The notes: a model not told the origin generated them from the letters alone. 13,286 bases of DNA from Dehalococcoidia bacterium (GCA_022866185.1 JALHUG010000143.1:1-13286), one strand, 5' to 3'; positions 1 to 7,918 are shown, counted from the stretch's first letter. Made by a program: numbers and translations.

Positions 1-1
1 C

Positions 2-1171
2 TGCCGCCTGGCCCTGAACCTGGTGGGCATCTCCCCCCACGATCTGCAACGGGGCATGGTGGTCACCACCCCCGGATGGCTTCGCCCCACCACAGCCATC
101 GATGTGCGCCTGCGAGCGGTGAGCCGCCTGCCGCGGCCGATTCGCCACAGTCTTCAGGTCTCCTTCCACAGCGGCGCCAGCGAGGTGAGCGGCCGCGCCC
201 TCCTCCTCGATCACGATGAGCTGGCCGCCGGCGAGATGGCCTGGGCCCAGATTCGTCTGGCGGAGCCGGCAGCGGTCGCCCCCGGCGACCTCTTCGTCAT
301 CCGCTCGCCCAACGACACCCTGGGCGGCGGCAAGGTGGTGGACACCCGCGTGCGACGCCATCGCCGCTTCCATCAGCCCACCCTGGCGACGCTGGAGAAG
401 ATGGAGCGCGGCTCGCCGGAGGACATGGTGCTGATCGCCCTGTCGCGCCTGGAGCCATGCGAGGCGAGCCAGATTGCCCGCCATACCGAGCTGACCCCCG
501 ACCAAGTGCTGGCGGCGGTTGCCAGCCTGGTGGAGGACGGCCGTGCCCTTCTCCTGGGCGCCCAGGAGCTTGGCCCCGCCTCGCTCCTCTACAGCGCCCA
601 CGGTTTCGCCGCCCTCAGCACGCGGGCAAAGGACATCCTCTCGGCCTTCCACCGCCAGCGCCCGCTGCGCCGCGGCGTTGCCAGGGAGGAGCTGCGCAGC
701 CGCCTGGGGCTCGACCCGCGCGCCTTCGACGCCGCCCTCGCTACCTGGGCGGGGCGAGGAGACGTTCGGGAGGAGGCAAGCACCCTGGCCCTGCCGGAAC
801 ATGCGCCGAGCCTGACTCCGGCCCAGCAGGCCACCGCCGACGCCTTCCTCGCTGCCCTTCGGGCCGAGCCCTATGCACCGCCCACCGATAGCCTGCCCGA
901 CCCCGCTCTCCTAGCCTACCTGGAGGAAGAGGGCCGGATCGTGCGGGTGGGCGACAACATAGCCTTCGCCAGAGAGGCCTATGAGGAGATGACCGCTCGC
1001 ATTGTGGCCCACCTGAAGGCCCAGGGCACCATCACCCTGGCCCAGGTGCGGGACATGTTCGCCACCAGCCGCAAGTACGCCCAGGCCCTCCTCGAGCACC
1101 TGGACGAGCAGCGCATCACCCGCCGCGTGGGCGACGAGCGGGTCCTGGGACGAAAGGCGGACAATGGGTAG
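2..1171 (+). CDS. selB: Selenocysteine-specific elongation factor SelB, C-terminal part (5' end off window)
   Basis: SelB is the EF-Tu-like GTPase that delivers Sec-tRNA to the ribosome at UGA codons marked by a SECIS hairpin. The reading frame is open from base 2 and begins with residues resembling the end of a SelB beta-barrel domain (RLALNLVGI, then DLQRGMVV). The GTPase domain lies off the left edge. A second barrel ends near FVIRSPNDTLGGGKVVD, a typical SelB signature. The remaining part (about residues 120-385 of the visible piece) is helical with repeated winged-helix-like units. The last one, around ITLAQVRDMFATSRKYAQALLEHLD, is the type that binds the SECIS RNA. The internal GTG at 23 is not the real start, because homology continues upstream of it. 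The gene ends in TAG at 1169-1171, which overlaps the ribosome binding site of the next gene. Identification is firm. Confidence 0.93.
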   Translation, partial: CRLALNLVGISPHDLQRGMVVTTPGWLRPTTAIDVRLRAVSRLPRPIRHSLQVSFHSGASEVSGRALLLDHDELAAGEMAWAQIRLAEPAAVAPGDLFVIRSPNDTLGGGKVVDTRVRRHRRFHQPTLATLEKMERGSPEDMVLIALSRLEPCEASQIARHTELTPDQVLAAVASLVEDGRALLLGAQELGPASLLYSAHGFAALSTRAKDILSAFHRQRPLRRGVAREELRSRLGLDPRAFDAALATWAGRGDVREEASTLALPEHAPSLTPAQQATADAFLAALRAEPYAPPTDSLPDPALLAYLEEEGRIVRVGDNIAFAREAYEEMTARIVAHLKAQGTITLAQVRDMFATSRKYAQALLEHLDEQRITRRVGDERVLGRKADNG

Positions 1172-1183
1172 GAGGCAAACGAA

Positions 1184-1534
1184 ATGGCAGAGGCGAATCT
1201 AGCGGCCGTTTGCGGAATCTACTGCGGGGGCTGCAACTACTTGGACGGAACGTGCAAGGGGTGCAGTGCAGAGAGAGGAAAAGTGTTCTGGACAAAATCG
1301 GAAGAAATCCCTTGGGATACCTGCCCAATATGGGAGTGCTGTGCGGAACAGAAACGGCTTGAGCACTGCGGCCTCTGCTCCGACTTCCCTTGCGGCACGT
1401 ACCTCGATTTGAAGGACCCCAGCAACCCGGAAGCCGATCTGCACAAGCAGCAGAGCATCGAGAGCCTCAGGCATCGCACCGAAGTTGGAACGAGGAGATG
1501 GCTTGAGGAACAACAGGCGCTATCCGGCAGATAG
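1184..1534 (+). CDS. Cysteine-rich DUF3795-type protein
   Basis: This is a 116-residue protein with 11 cysteines at residues 10, 14, 17, 24, 27, 47, 52, 53, 62, 65 and 70. The spacing (CGIYCGGC, CKGC, CPIWECC, then HCGLCSDFPC) matches the DUF3795 family as I know it, a group of small proteins presumed to bind zinc or another metal; their function is not established. The C-terminal third is charged, helical and cysteine-free. It starts with ATG 12 bases after the selB stop, behind a strong AGGAGG-like site that overlaps that stop, so the two are probably co-transcribed. Base composition is clearly more AT-rich than selB, which suggests it joined the locus later. I see no in-frame TGA that would make it a selenoprotein. 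Confidence 0.82.
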   Translation: MAEANLAAVCGIYCGGCNYLDGTCKGCSAERGKVFWTKSEEIPWDTCPIWECCAEQKRLEHCGLCSDFPCGTYLDLKDPSNPEADLHKQQSIESLRHRTEVGTRRWLEEQQALSGR

Positions 1535-1618
1535 GGGCATGCTCAGCTTGGCTAGGCGGTGAGCGGAGAATGACCCTGGACTTCGAGCGCCTGGAGGAGG
1601 TATACGGCGAGCCGTAGC

Positions 1619-1651
1619 CTACAGCTTCCGGTAGGCGAACCAGCGGCTCCT
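1619..1651 (-). pseudogene. Remnant of the 3' end of a DUF6504-like gene
   Basis: Read on the - strand, this stretch encodes RSRWFAYRKL followed by TAG. The intact DUF6504-like gene at 2895-3206 ends in KTKWFAYRKL followed by TAA. Twenty-three bases are identical, and the three residues before the tryptophan differ only conservatively (R/K, S/T, R/K). Further upstream the two sequences share nothing. It is either the broken end of a paralogue or one copy of a short target repeat created when the two genes at 1682-2821 arrived. Confidence 0.5.
1620..1642. repeat. 23-bp direct repeat, distal copy
   Basis: This is an exact 23-base match, in the same orientation, to 2896-2918. Outside these bases the flanks differ. 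The two copies bracket both unrecognised genes at 1682-2821. Confidence 0.75.
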
Positions 1652-1681
1652 CGCATAGCACACGCCCAACGCCGGGGCACC

Positions 1682-2320
1682 TCAACCCAACGTGCGCTGC
1701 CACTCATCCACCTTACCACCCCATTTGCGCCGCCACTCATCCACTTCGGATAGAACATATTGCTCCCACTCCTCATAGCTCTCGAAGGGACGCCCCCCCG
1801 GGAGCTTTAGACCCGCCTCCAACAACGCCTTTTTGACGCCGCTCCGGTCTTCGACCTCATTGTCTGCAAGGCTTCGGGTGAGCTGGGGCTTGCGTACCCC
1901 TAACTCTAGGCCTACTAGTAGGTACTGTACAAGACCTGGCAGGGCCTCCCGAACGTCAACCCACACCCCAGCACGCGGGATCGACTCATCGAACCCCACG
2001 AGGTCATCGAAAGTCTCCGGATGCGCCGCACTTGCAAGCAGCCCTTCCGCGATTCCGGCCAGCGCGTCTCTTTGGGAGCGAACGCGTTCGGAGTTACTGG
2101 GCCCGTCGGAGTAGGACTTCACAACTGCTTCGACGAGGTCGGGTCTGGCTCGGCCCAGGATAGCGCCCAGCCGTAACGCCGCCGACTTCACTCCCTCAAA
2201 GAAAAGCCCGGGCATCACCCTGGGTCCGAACAAGCCAAATCGCTTCTTTGTGAACGGTGCGGAGACTCTCACCAGAATAAAGAGCGGCAATGGCATGAAA
2301 GGAATCCTGTGGGCGCTCAT
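1682..2320 (-). CDS. Hypothetical protein with a tandem VDEW tail
   Basis: I do not recognise this 212-residue protein. The ATG at 2320 is preferred over an upstream alternative at 2365 because GGGAGGG lies about six bases before it. The N-terminus has a hydrophobic stretch (about residues 7-21, with prolines) followed by basic residues, too irregular to call a clear signal peptide. The middle is helical and acidic to neutral. The C-terminus carries a short tandem repeat, VDEWRRKW then VDEWQRTLG, encoded by a near-perfect 33-bp-period DNA duplication at 1693-1711 and 1726-1744. It lies 78 bases downstream of the gene at 2399-2821, in the same direction, and converges on the DUF3795 gene. Base composition is lower in GC than the core genes. 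It lies within the block bracketed by the 23-bp repeats. Confidence 0.65.
   Translation of the reverse strand: MSAHRIPFMPLPLFILVRVSAPFTKKRFGLFGPRVMPGLFFEGVKSAALRLGAILGRARPDLVEAVVKSYSDGPSNSERVRSQRDALAGIAEGLLASAAHPETFDDLVGFDESIPRAGVWVDVREALPGLVQYLLVGLELGVRKPQLTRSLADNEVEDRSGVKKALLEAGLKLPGGRPFESYEEWEQYVLSEVDEWRRKWGGKVDEWQRTLG
1693..1744. repeat. Short tandem duplication, 33-bp period, inside the hypothetical gene
   Basis: The 19-base units at 1693-1711 and 1726-1744 differ at one position and are 33 bases apart, so the reading frame is kept. They encode the paired VDEW segments at the C-terminus of the protein at 1682-2320. Confidence 0.7.
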
Positions 2321-2398
2321 TCTGCCCTCCCGCGGGCTATTCGCGCAATGGTCGCCTCGTCGCATTTGCTGGCGCGAGGGCTGGCAAGGAGGCTGACT

Positions 2399-2821
2399 TC
2401 AGGTTAGGCACACGGCCTGCCACGTTTCAATCCAATAGCGCACTTCATCCATTGTCCACGGGACGACGCACATCTCCGCCACCCTGGGAGCGCGATCGAT
2501 CTTGTCCAGATGGCTCTTGGTCACGTACACGCACAGAACAGGGATCGGCGTCCGAGGATACAGGCTCATGCGATGCGTGACCAGTTTGACGGCCACGCCA
2601 CCCTTCAGGCTGACCGGCCGACCGTCCTCGAGCGCTTTCGCTGCCTCATCACCCATGGCCTCGCTTACCGTGCCCCAGAGGTTCTCCTTCGTCGGCATTG
2701 CTAGAATACCCTCTGTCGTATCGGAGCGGGCCGCTGCCTCTGCCAGCCAGGCAAGACCGCGTTGGAGCGCCTCTACGTTTGGGCCTTCGGCCTCGACGTA
2801 GAATCGCGGTCTCCCTTTCAT
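2399..2821 (-). CDS. Hypothetical protein, 140 residues
   Basis: I do not recognise this protein. It begins with ATG behind an excellent ribosome binding site (AGGAGGTGA, four bases before the start), so the start is secure. Residues 14-32 look like an amphipathic helix. Residues 68-105 are a run of probable beta strands (VSLKGGVAVKLV, then PVLCVYVTKS), and the end (VVPWTMDEVRYWIETW) looks helical and aromatic. There is no signal peptide or membrane segment. It has no catalytic motif that I can name. It lies 73 bases after the DUF6504-like gene on the same strand and is followed by another unrecognised gene. Both are bracketed by the 23-bp direct repeats, so they may have arrived together. 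Confidence 0.75.
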   Translation of the reverse strand: MKGRPRFYVEAEGPNVEALQRGLAWLAEAAARSDTTEGILAMPTKENLWGTVSEAMGDEAAKALEDGRPVSLKGGVAVKLVTHRMSLYPRTPIPVLCVYVTKSHLDKIDRAPRVAEMCVVPWTMDEVRYWIETWQAVCLT

Positions 2822-2894
2822 GGCTCACCTCCTGCACCTGATCGCCCCTGCCGACCCCATGCTACCCGCAGGCGCAGTTCGTCGCTCAGACGGT

Positions 2895-3206
2895 TTACAG
2901 CTTCCGGTAGGCGAACCACTTGGTCTTCTCCTGCCTGCGTTTGCCCTGCCGCCCCGTGGGCAGCCAGTCCACGTAGACCTCGTACACCTCGCCCTCGGTG
3001 GTGCGCAGCCGATAGTAGACGCGTTGGGAGCCCGAGCGCCAGTCGTCATGCCTAGGGATAACCTGCCCGAAGCCATGGTCCTCCCAGTGCTGGATGACAT
3101 CGGCCACCTTGTATTCCTTGCGGCCGAGACGGAAGGCCACCGGAACAGGCGGCTCGCCCTCGCTCAGCTTCACCTCGATCGGCTTGCCGATGAACTCCAC
3201 AGGCAT
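2895..3206 (-). CDS. DUF6504-like small protein
   Basis: This is a 103-residue protein with the layout I associate with DUF6504: an N-terminal FIGKPIEV segment, a PVAFRLGRKEYKVADVIQHW core, then RVYYRLRTTEGEVYEVYVD and a basic tail ending WFAYRKL. The family has no established function and is often found beside housekeeping genes. The fold is probably mostly beta. The ATG lies 32 bases after the secDF stop and its ribosome binding site is weak (GGGGGT), so it is probably translated from the secDF transcript. The last 22 coding bases plus part of the stop form the 23-bp sequence that recurs at 1620-1642. The family assignment is from memory of the sequence pattern and is moderately sure. Confidence 0.7.
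   Translation of the reverse strand: MPVEFIGKPIEVKLSEGEPPVPVAFRLGRKEYKVADVIQHWEDHGFGQVIPRHDDWRSGSQRVYYRLRTTEGEVYEVYVDWLPTGRQGKRRQEKTKWFAYRKL
2896..2918. repeat. 23-bp direct repeat, proximal copy at a gene 3' end
   Basis: This stretch is the final codons and part of the stop of the DUF6504-like gene and is identical to 1620-1642. An identical segment covering a gene's 3' end, with accessory genes lying between the copies, is the arrangement expected if an insertion restored the end of its target gene. The segment is short, so it could also be a leftover of paralogy. Confidence 0.7.
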
Positions 3207-3238
3207 AAGCGACCCCCATCGACCGCCAGCAGACGGCC

Positions 3239-5779
3239 CTAAGTGCCGGGCGCCGGGGCCAGCCTGGGGAAGAGCCGCTGGAAGAGGCGCGGCACGTCCC
3301 CCTGCTCCCAGCTAACCAGGATCTGGCTCGCCACGAAGATCGAGCTGTACGTGCCGCTGATCACCCCGATGAGCAGCACCAGCAGGAAGCCCTGAATCGT
3401 TACGCCGCCCAGCAGGAGCAGGGCAACGATGGTCACCACCACCGTCATCGAGGTGTTGATAGAGCGGGCGAGGGTCTCGGTCAGGCTAGCGTTGACGATC
3501 TCGGGGAACGACACCCCCGGGTTACGGCCCACGTTCTCTCGTATGCGGTCGAAGACGACGATGGTGTCGTGGGTGCTGAAGCCAATGACCGTCAGCAGGC
3601 CGGTGATGAACATGGTGTTGATCTCCATGTTGAAGAGCTTGCCAAAGATGGAGAACAAACCCACCAGAACCACCACGTCGTGCATGGTGGCAATGACAGC
3701 GGCGACACCGTAGCGCCAGGGTTTGGGTAGATGGCGGAAGGCCCAGCTTATGTAGAGCAAGATGCCCACCGCCGCCGCTATCACAGCTATGGCCGCATTG
3801 CGGCCGATCTCCTTCGACACGACCCCCGAGACGGAGGCGAAGTCCCGCACCGTGAAGGCACCAAATCGATCCCCCAGGGCCGTCTCGATCGTTTCCCGCT
3901 CGGAGGGCATGCTCGGGCCCACCGGCGGGACGTTCGCCACCCCCGCTAGCTCGCCCATGCGGATGATGAAATCGCCCTCGCTGGTGCTCTGCACGCGCGC
4001 CTCCGAATGGCCGATGTCGGCCATTGCCGACCGCAGGTCCTCTGCCGCCACCGACTGCTCGAAGCGAACAGTCATGCTGGTGCCAGCGGAGAACTCAATG
4101 CCTGGCCTCAGAGCGGGCGGGATGAGCAGGGAGACAACGCCCGGAACCAGAATCGCCAGGGACAGCAGGTAGTACCAGCCGCGGCGATGCACGAAGTCCA
4201 GGAAGCCCCCATGCCTTGCGGGCGAGGGACTGGCTGAGGTCGGCATATGAGCGGCAGCGGCAGCCGCCCCCACCCTCGCCTCAGCAGCGAACCACCCCAG
4301 GCGCCCGGCCAGCCGCGTCCCCACCAGCAATCGCAAGAAGGTGCGGGTGACCATTATAGCCGAGAACATGCTCACCGCCACGCCGATGATCAGGGTGAGC
4401 GCGAAGCCTTTCACCAGGTTGGCACCGAACTGATCGCCAAACCACCACAGGATGCCACAGGTGATCAATGTCGATATGTTGCTATCGCGGATGGAGGGCC
4501 AGGCGCGGGCGAAGCCGGCCTCCAGGGCCACGACCAGATTGCGGCCTGCTCTCAGCTCCTCCTTCATCCGTTCGAAGATGAGGATGTTGGCGTCCACGGC
4601 CATGCCCACCGAGAGGACGAAGGCGGCGATCCCTGCCAGGGTGAGGGTCACCGGTATGATCTTGAAGATCATCAGAACGATCGAGGTGTAGGTGACCAAG
4701 GCCATGCTGGCCAAGACGCCCGGCAGACGGTAGTAGAGGAGCATGAAGGCGATGACGGCCAGGATGCCTATCTCGCCCGCCTGCACGCTCCTGCGCACCG
4801 AGTCGTCGCCCAGGGTGGCGTCCACCGTGCTCTCCTGGATCACCGTCAGGGGCACGGGCAGAGCACCCGAGTTGAGTTGGATGGCCAGAGTGCGCCCTTC
4901 TTCCAGGGCAACACCTTCGATCACAGCGTTGCCGCCGGTGATGTGGGACCTGATCGTGGGCGCCGAGATGAGTTCCTCGTCCATGAAGATGGCCATAGGC
5001 AGGCTTACCAGGCGGCCGGTGATCTGGTCGAACAGCTTGCCGCCTTCAGAGTTGAACTCGATGGCGACAACCGGCTCGGTGGCCGTCATCAGCTCCACGC
5101 GGGCGTTCGCCTTGAGGAAAGACCCCGTCAGGGCCTTCTCCTTCCCGTCGCTGCCGATTCCCTTCGCTGGCACCCACTGAACGTCGCCTGTGGGCACGGT
5201 CTGGCCGGTGGCCACGCAGCGCCAGCGGTGCTCCTCGGCGATCCACACCAGATTGGACGGCCCGGCTTTGTCGCCCGTTCCCACGACGGTTGACGGCACA
5301 GTGAAGGACTCACCAGCATCGCTCTTGCAGACAAAATTGCCCTGGTCATCCCGCTGCGGCTCCTTGAACTCCAGCTCGGCGGTGCGACCGATGAGGTCGC
5401 GGGCTTCTTCTCGCGCGATGCCCGGAAGCTGCACAGCCAAGCGGTTGGCGCCCTCGCGCTGAATCTCCGACTCGGCCACCCCCCAGGCGTTCACCCGCCT
5501 CTCGATGATGTCCTTGACCCCCTTCATGGCATCGTCCCGCTGGTCGGCGGGCACCTGGCTGGTGTCAGCCTCCAGCAGCACGTAGGTGCCTCCCTTGAGG
5601 TCGAGGCCCAGGCGCATCGTCTCCCGATCGAAGCCGCCGACATGCAGGCCGTGCCCCTTGGGCCAGGGGAAGAAGCCCGGCAGATAGCGCCCGGGGTCGG
5701 AGGGCCAAACGATGAGGACAGCAATGGCAGTAAGAATGGCGATGAGAGCAAAAGTGTAAAGGGTAGCGCGATTGCGCAT
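3239..5779 (-). CDS. secDF: Fused protein-export membrane protein SecDF
   Basis: SecDF is the membrane partner of SecYEG that uses the proton gradient to pull exported proteins across the membrane. Here SecD and SecF are one 846-residue chain. SecD half: membrane segment at 9-25, RLGLDLKGGTYVLLEAD at 56-72, a large periplasmic P1 region to about 310, then five membrane segments with VGMAVDANILIFERM at 391-405. An alanine/proline linker (about 500-525) joins the SecF half: membrane segment 535-553, GIEFSAGT at 560-567, and VIGFSTHDTIVVFDRIREN at 731-749, with HD at 700-701. The ATG overlaps the stop of the upstream nucleotidyltransferase gene by one base (TGATG), which suggests translational coupling. 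Residues 143-225 form a poorly conserved insert in P1. Assignment is firm. Confidence 0.95.
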   Translation of the reverse strand: MRNRATLYTFALIAILTAIAVLIVWPSDPGRYLPGFFPWPKGHGLHVGGFDRETMRLGLDLKGGTYVLLEADTSQVPADQRDDAMKGVKDIIERRVNAWGVAESEIQREGANRLAVQLPGIAREEARDLIGRTAELEFKEPQRDDQGNFVCKSDAGESFTVPSTVVGTGDKAGPSNLVWIAEEHRWRCVATGQTVPTGDVQWVPAKGIGSDGKEKALTGSFLKANARVELMTATEPVVAIEFNSEGGKLFDQITGRLVSLPMAIFMDEELISAPTIRSHITGGNAVIEGVALEEGRTLAIQLNSGALPVPLTVIQESTVDATLGDDSVRRSVQAGEIGILAVIAFMLLYYRLPGVLASMALVTYTSIVLMIFKIIPVTLTLAGIAAFVLSVGMAVDANILIFERMKEELRAGRNLVVALEAGFARAWPSIRDSNISTLITCGILWWFGDQFGANLVKGFALTLIIGVAVSMFSAIMVTRTFLRLLVGTRLAGRLGWFAAEARVGAAAAAAHMPTSASPSPARHGGFLDFVHRRGWYYLLSLAILVPGVVSLLIPPALRPGIEFSAGTSMTVRFEQSVAAEDLRSAMADIGHSEARVQSTSEGDFIIRMGELAGVANVPPVGPSMPSERETIETALGDRFGAFTVRDFASVSGVVSKEIGRNAAIAVIAAAVGILLYISWAFRHLPKPWRYGVAAVIATMHDVVVLVGLFSIFGKLFNMEINTMFITGLLTVIGFSTHDTIVVFDRIRENVGRNPGVSFPEIVNASLTETLARSINTSMTVVVTIVALLLLGGVTIQGFLLVLLIGVISGTYSSIFVASQILVSWEQGDVPRLFQRLFPRLAPAPGT

Positions 5780-7299
5780 CAGAGCCTAACCTCCATTCGC
5801 TCCAGCTCCTGGCGGGCCAGGGCTAGGGCTTGCTCCCGCGTGGTCACCTCGCCCGCCGCCTGAGCCTCGTGCACAGTTGCCAGCAATCGCCCTACCAGCG
5901 GCCCGGGCGCCAGGCCAAGGGCGTCCATCAGGTCGTGGCCCGTAACCAGCCGAGGCGGCGATGTCAACACCTCTTCCTGGAAACGCTGAGCCAGGATGAA
6001 GCTCACCACGCCCAGGTGAGCCCGCCAGTCGTCCCAGTCCAGGCGAGGCCCTACGGTGGCCAGGTGGTCGGCCAGGCTGAGGAAGAGCACATCGATGGCG
6101 GCCTCACCCGTATCGCGGAAGTAGCGATAGAGAGCGCGACGGCTGGGCGGCCCGTCTTGAGCTATCTGAAGCGGTCGCAGGTGCTCCCTGACCATGGCCT
6201 CCACCTCACGCACCTCGGCGCCGCCGAAGCGCAGGCGTCTGGCCGCAGCCGCTGCCATCAGGGCCCCCGCCCGGGCATGGCCGAAGAAGCGCATGCGGCC
6301 GTTGTCGTCGATGGTTCTGGTCTCGGGCTTGGCGATGTCGTGCAGGAGAGCGGCCAGCTTGAGAAGGGCCACTCGGTTACAGCCCTGGGAGACTCCTTCC
6401 TGAAAATGCTCCCGAACAGCCGGGAACTCCTCCAGTCGCCCCCCTAGCTCACCCCACAGGCGAGCCCAGCGCCCATCCGCAGGCTTCTCGAAGCCCAGAA
6501 GGGCATCCAGGGCAGCCACCGTCTCCAAGCTGTGGTCGAAGACGTCCCAATGGTGCTCCTTCGGCTGCTCCTCACCCTTGGTAGCGGCCACCTCGGGCAG
6601 AAGGACAGCCAGGAGGCCCAGCTCATCGGCCAGGCGCAAGCCTGGGGCCGCCCGCGACGTGGCCAGGATGCGCATCAGCTCGTCCCGCTGGCGCTCCGGG
6701 GCCACCTGGGAAAGGATGGGTGCGTTTTCGGCCATGACAGCCGCCGTCTGCGGGTCGAGGGCGAAGCCCAGCTCGGCACACAGGCGCACCGCCCGCAGCA
6801 GGCGCAGGGGGTCAGCGCCAAAGGCCTCCGGCCGCACCATGCGCACGATCCCCTCGTCCAGGTCTCGCCTGCCGCCGCAGGGGTCAATGATGGACGGCCG
6901 TCGCTCAGCCACCAACGCCTCGATGCGGGCGGCCATGGCGTTGATGGTGAAGTCGCGCTGGGCCAGGTCGGCCTCGATGTCCAGGCGAAGTGGCAGGAGA
7001 TCGAGGCTGTGGATCGCCCCGCCGTCGGGCAGGACGATGCGGGCAGCCTTGTGCTCCTCGTGCAGGGTGACGAAATGGCCCGCCAGGACATCGGCCAGCC
7101 GCCGGCCAAGCGACAGGGGGTCGCCAGCCACCGCCAGGTCCACGTCGTGGCTTTCCCGCCCAAGCAGAGCGTCTCGCACGAAGCCGCCTACCACATAGGC
7201 CTCCAAGCCCTCAGAATCCAGAAAAGAAGCAACCGCAGCGAGGACGGCCCTGGTCTGAGAATCGATCCCTAAGCTATATGCTTCCACCTCTAACCGCAA
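5779..7299 (-). CDS. tRNA nucleotidyltransferase / poly(A) polymerase family protein with HD domain (CCA-adding type)
   Basis: The family adds the CCA end to tRNAs, or part of it in organisms that split the task between two enzymes; the window does not show which. Motifs along the 506 residues: GGFVRD at 38-43 (nucleotide-binding turn), HDVDLAV at 51-57 with the two metal-binding aspartates at 52 and 54, QRDFTINAMA at 114-123, and the neck region with ADPLRLLRAVR near 162-172. A C-terminal HD phosphohydrolase domain follows, with HHWDVFDH at 249-256, LLHDIAKP at 318-325 and DH at 411-412. The apparent start is TTG at 7299, 10 bases after the def stop; GTG at 7287 is an alternative, and neither has a strong ribosome binding site. 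The stop overlaps the secDF start. Family is firm, exact tRNA specificity is not. Confidence 0.92.
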   Translation of the reverse strand: MRLEVEAYSLGIDSQTRAVLAAVASFLDSEGLEAYVVGGFVRDALLGRESHDVDLAVAGDPLSLGRRLADVLAGHFVTLHEEHKAARIVLPDGGAIHSLDLLPLRLDIEADLAQRDFTINAMAARIEALVAERRPSIIDPCGGRRDLDEGIVRMVRPEAFGADPLRLLRAVRLCAELGFALDPQTAAVMAENAPILSQVAPERQRDELMRILATSRAAPGLRLADELGLLAVLLPEVAATKGEEQPKEHHWDVFDHSLETVAALDALLGFEKPADGRWARLWGELGGRLEEFPAVREHFQEGVSQGCNRVALLKLAALLHDIAKPETRTIDDNGRMRFFGHARAGALMAAAAARRLRFGGAEVREVEAMVREHLRPLQIAQDGPPSRRALYRYFRDTGEAAIDVLFLSLADHLATVGPRLDWDDWRAHLGVVSFILAQRFQEEVLTSPPRLVTGHDLMDALGLAPGPLVGRLLATVHEAQAAGEVTTREQALALARQELERMEVRL

Positions 7300-7309
7300 G
7301 CCGCCGGCC

Positions 7310-7816
7310 CTATAGCTCAGCGGATACCTCCTCTTCCGGCGCTGGCGCCGTCTCTCTCAGCTCGTCCAGGCTCTCCAGATGGTCGATGTAGAGAACACCG
7401 TTGATGTGATCCAGCTCGTGCTCCAGGGCTTGGGCCAGGAGGTCGTCCTCGGCCTTGATGCGCACCTGGCGGCCCTGAAGGTCGCGCCCCTTAGCGGTCA
7501 CGCTCAGCGAGCGGGTGACCTCTGCCCAGTAGCCGGGAACCGATAGACAGCCCTCCGTCAGTCTGCGCTCGCCCGACCGCTTGACGATCTCAGGGTTTAT
7601 GAGAGCAATGACCTCCTCCTCCTCGGGCATGGCGATGACCACCACCCGCAGGGGCACGCCCACCTGGGGCGCCGCCAAGCCCACCCCGCCGGCGTCCCGC
7701 ATCGTGTCGATCATGTCCTCGACCAGGCGCCGAATGGAGCCGTCGACCTGCGACACCCTCTTCGCCTTCTGGCGGAGGACAGCATCACCGAGCACCTTTA
7801 TGGGCAAAACCGCCAA
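7310..7816 (-). CDS. def: Peptide deformylase
   Basis: Def removes the formyl group from the N-terminal methionine of new proteins. All three signature motifs are present (numbered from the start used here): GVGLAAPQVG at 44-53, EGCLSVPG at 88-95 with the metal-binding cysteine 90, and HELDH at 133-137 with the two metal-binding histidines and catalytic glutamate. Length is 168 residues, usual for the family, plus a short acidic tail. I chose TTG at 7816 because GGAGGT lies six bases upstream and the protein then begins MAVLPIKVLGD, as family members do. The longer frame to 7837 would place that ribosome binding site inside the gene. It lies about 100 bases after priA, with a candidate promoter in the gap, and 10 bases before the nucleotidyltransferase gene. 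Confidence 0.95.
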   Translation of the reverse strand: MAVLPIKVLGDAVLRQKAKRVSQVDGSIRRLVEDMIDTMRDAGGVGLAAPQVGVPLRVVVIAMPEEEEVIALINPEIVKRSGERRLTEGCLSVPGYWAEVTRSLSVTAKGRDLQGRQVRIKAEDDLLAQALEHELDHINGVLYIDHLESLDELRETAPAPEEEVSAEL

Positions 7817-7849
7817 GACAAGACCTCCATCCCTCAAGCAGTCGCTACT

Positions 7850-7878
7850 ATTTTAGGACATAGCGTGCCTACTGTCGC
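7850..7878 (-). promoter_or_regulatory. Candidate promoter for def and the downstream operon
   Basis: On the - strand a GCGACA box (7873-7878) and a TAAAAT box (7850-7855) are separated by 17 bases. This resembles a sigma-70 type promoter with a good -10 and a fair -35. Transcription would begin near 7843, about 27 bases before the def start. No terminator is visible after priA, so read-through from priA is also possible. Confidence 0.4.
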
Positions 7879-7918
7879 CCCTCTACGGCGGGCACGGCGT
7901 CTGCGGCGGGGTGAGCCC

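Noticed and set aside
1184..1534. DUF3795 gene as a selenoprotein because it follows selB
   Set aside because: The frame has no internal TGA and ends in TAG, and no SECIS-like hairpin directly after a UGA is visible.
4247..5293. A 348-codon open frame on the + strand
   Set aside because: It lies entirely antisense to secDF, whose protein is unmistakable; the translation is a low-complexity mirror rich in H, G, Q and D, typical of a high-GC shadow frame.
6532..7272. Long + strand frames over the nucleotidyltransferase gene
   Set aside because: They are antisense to a gene with clear GGFVRD, DxD and HD motifs; nothing supports them as genes.
7838..7918. Terminator after priA
   Set aside because: GC-rich sequence is present but I found no convincing stem followed by a T-tract on the - strand.
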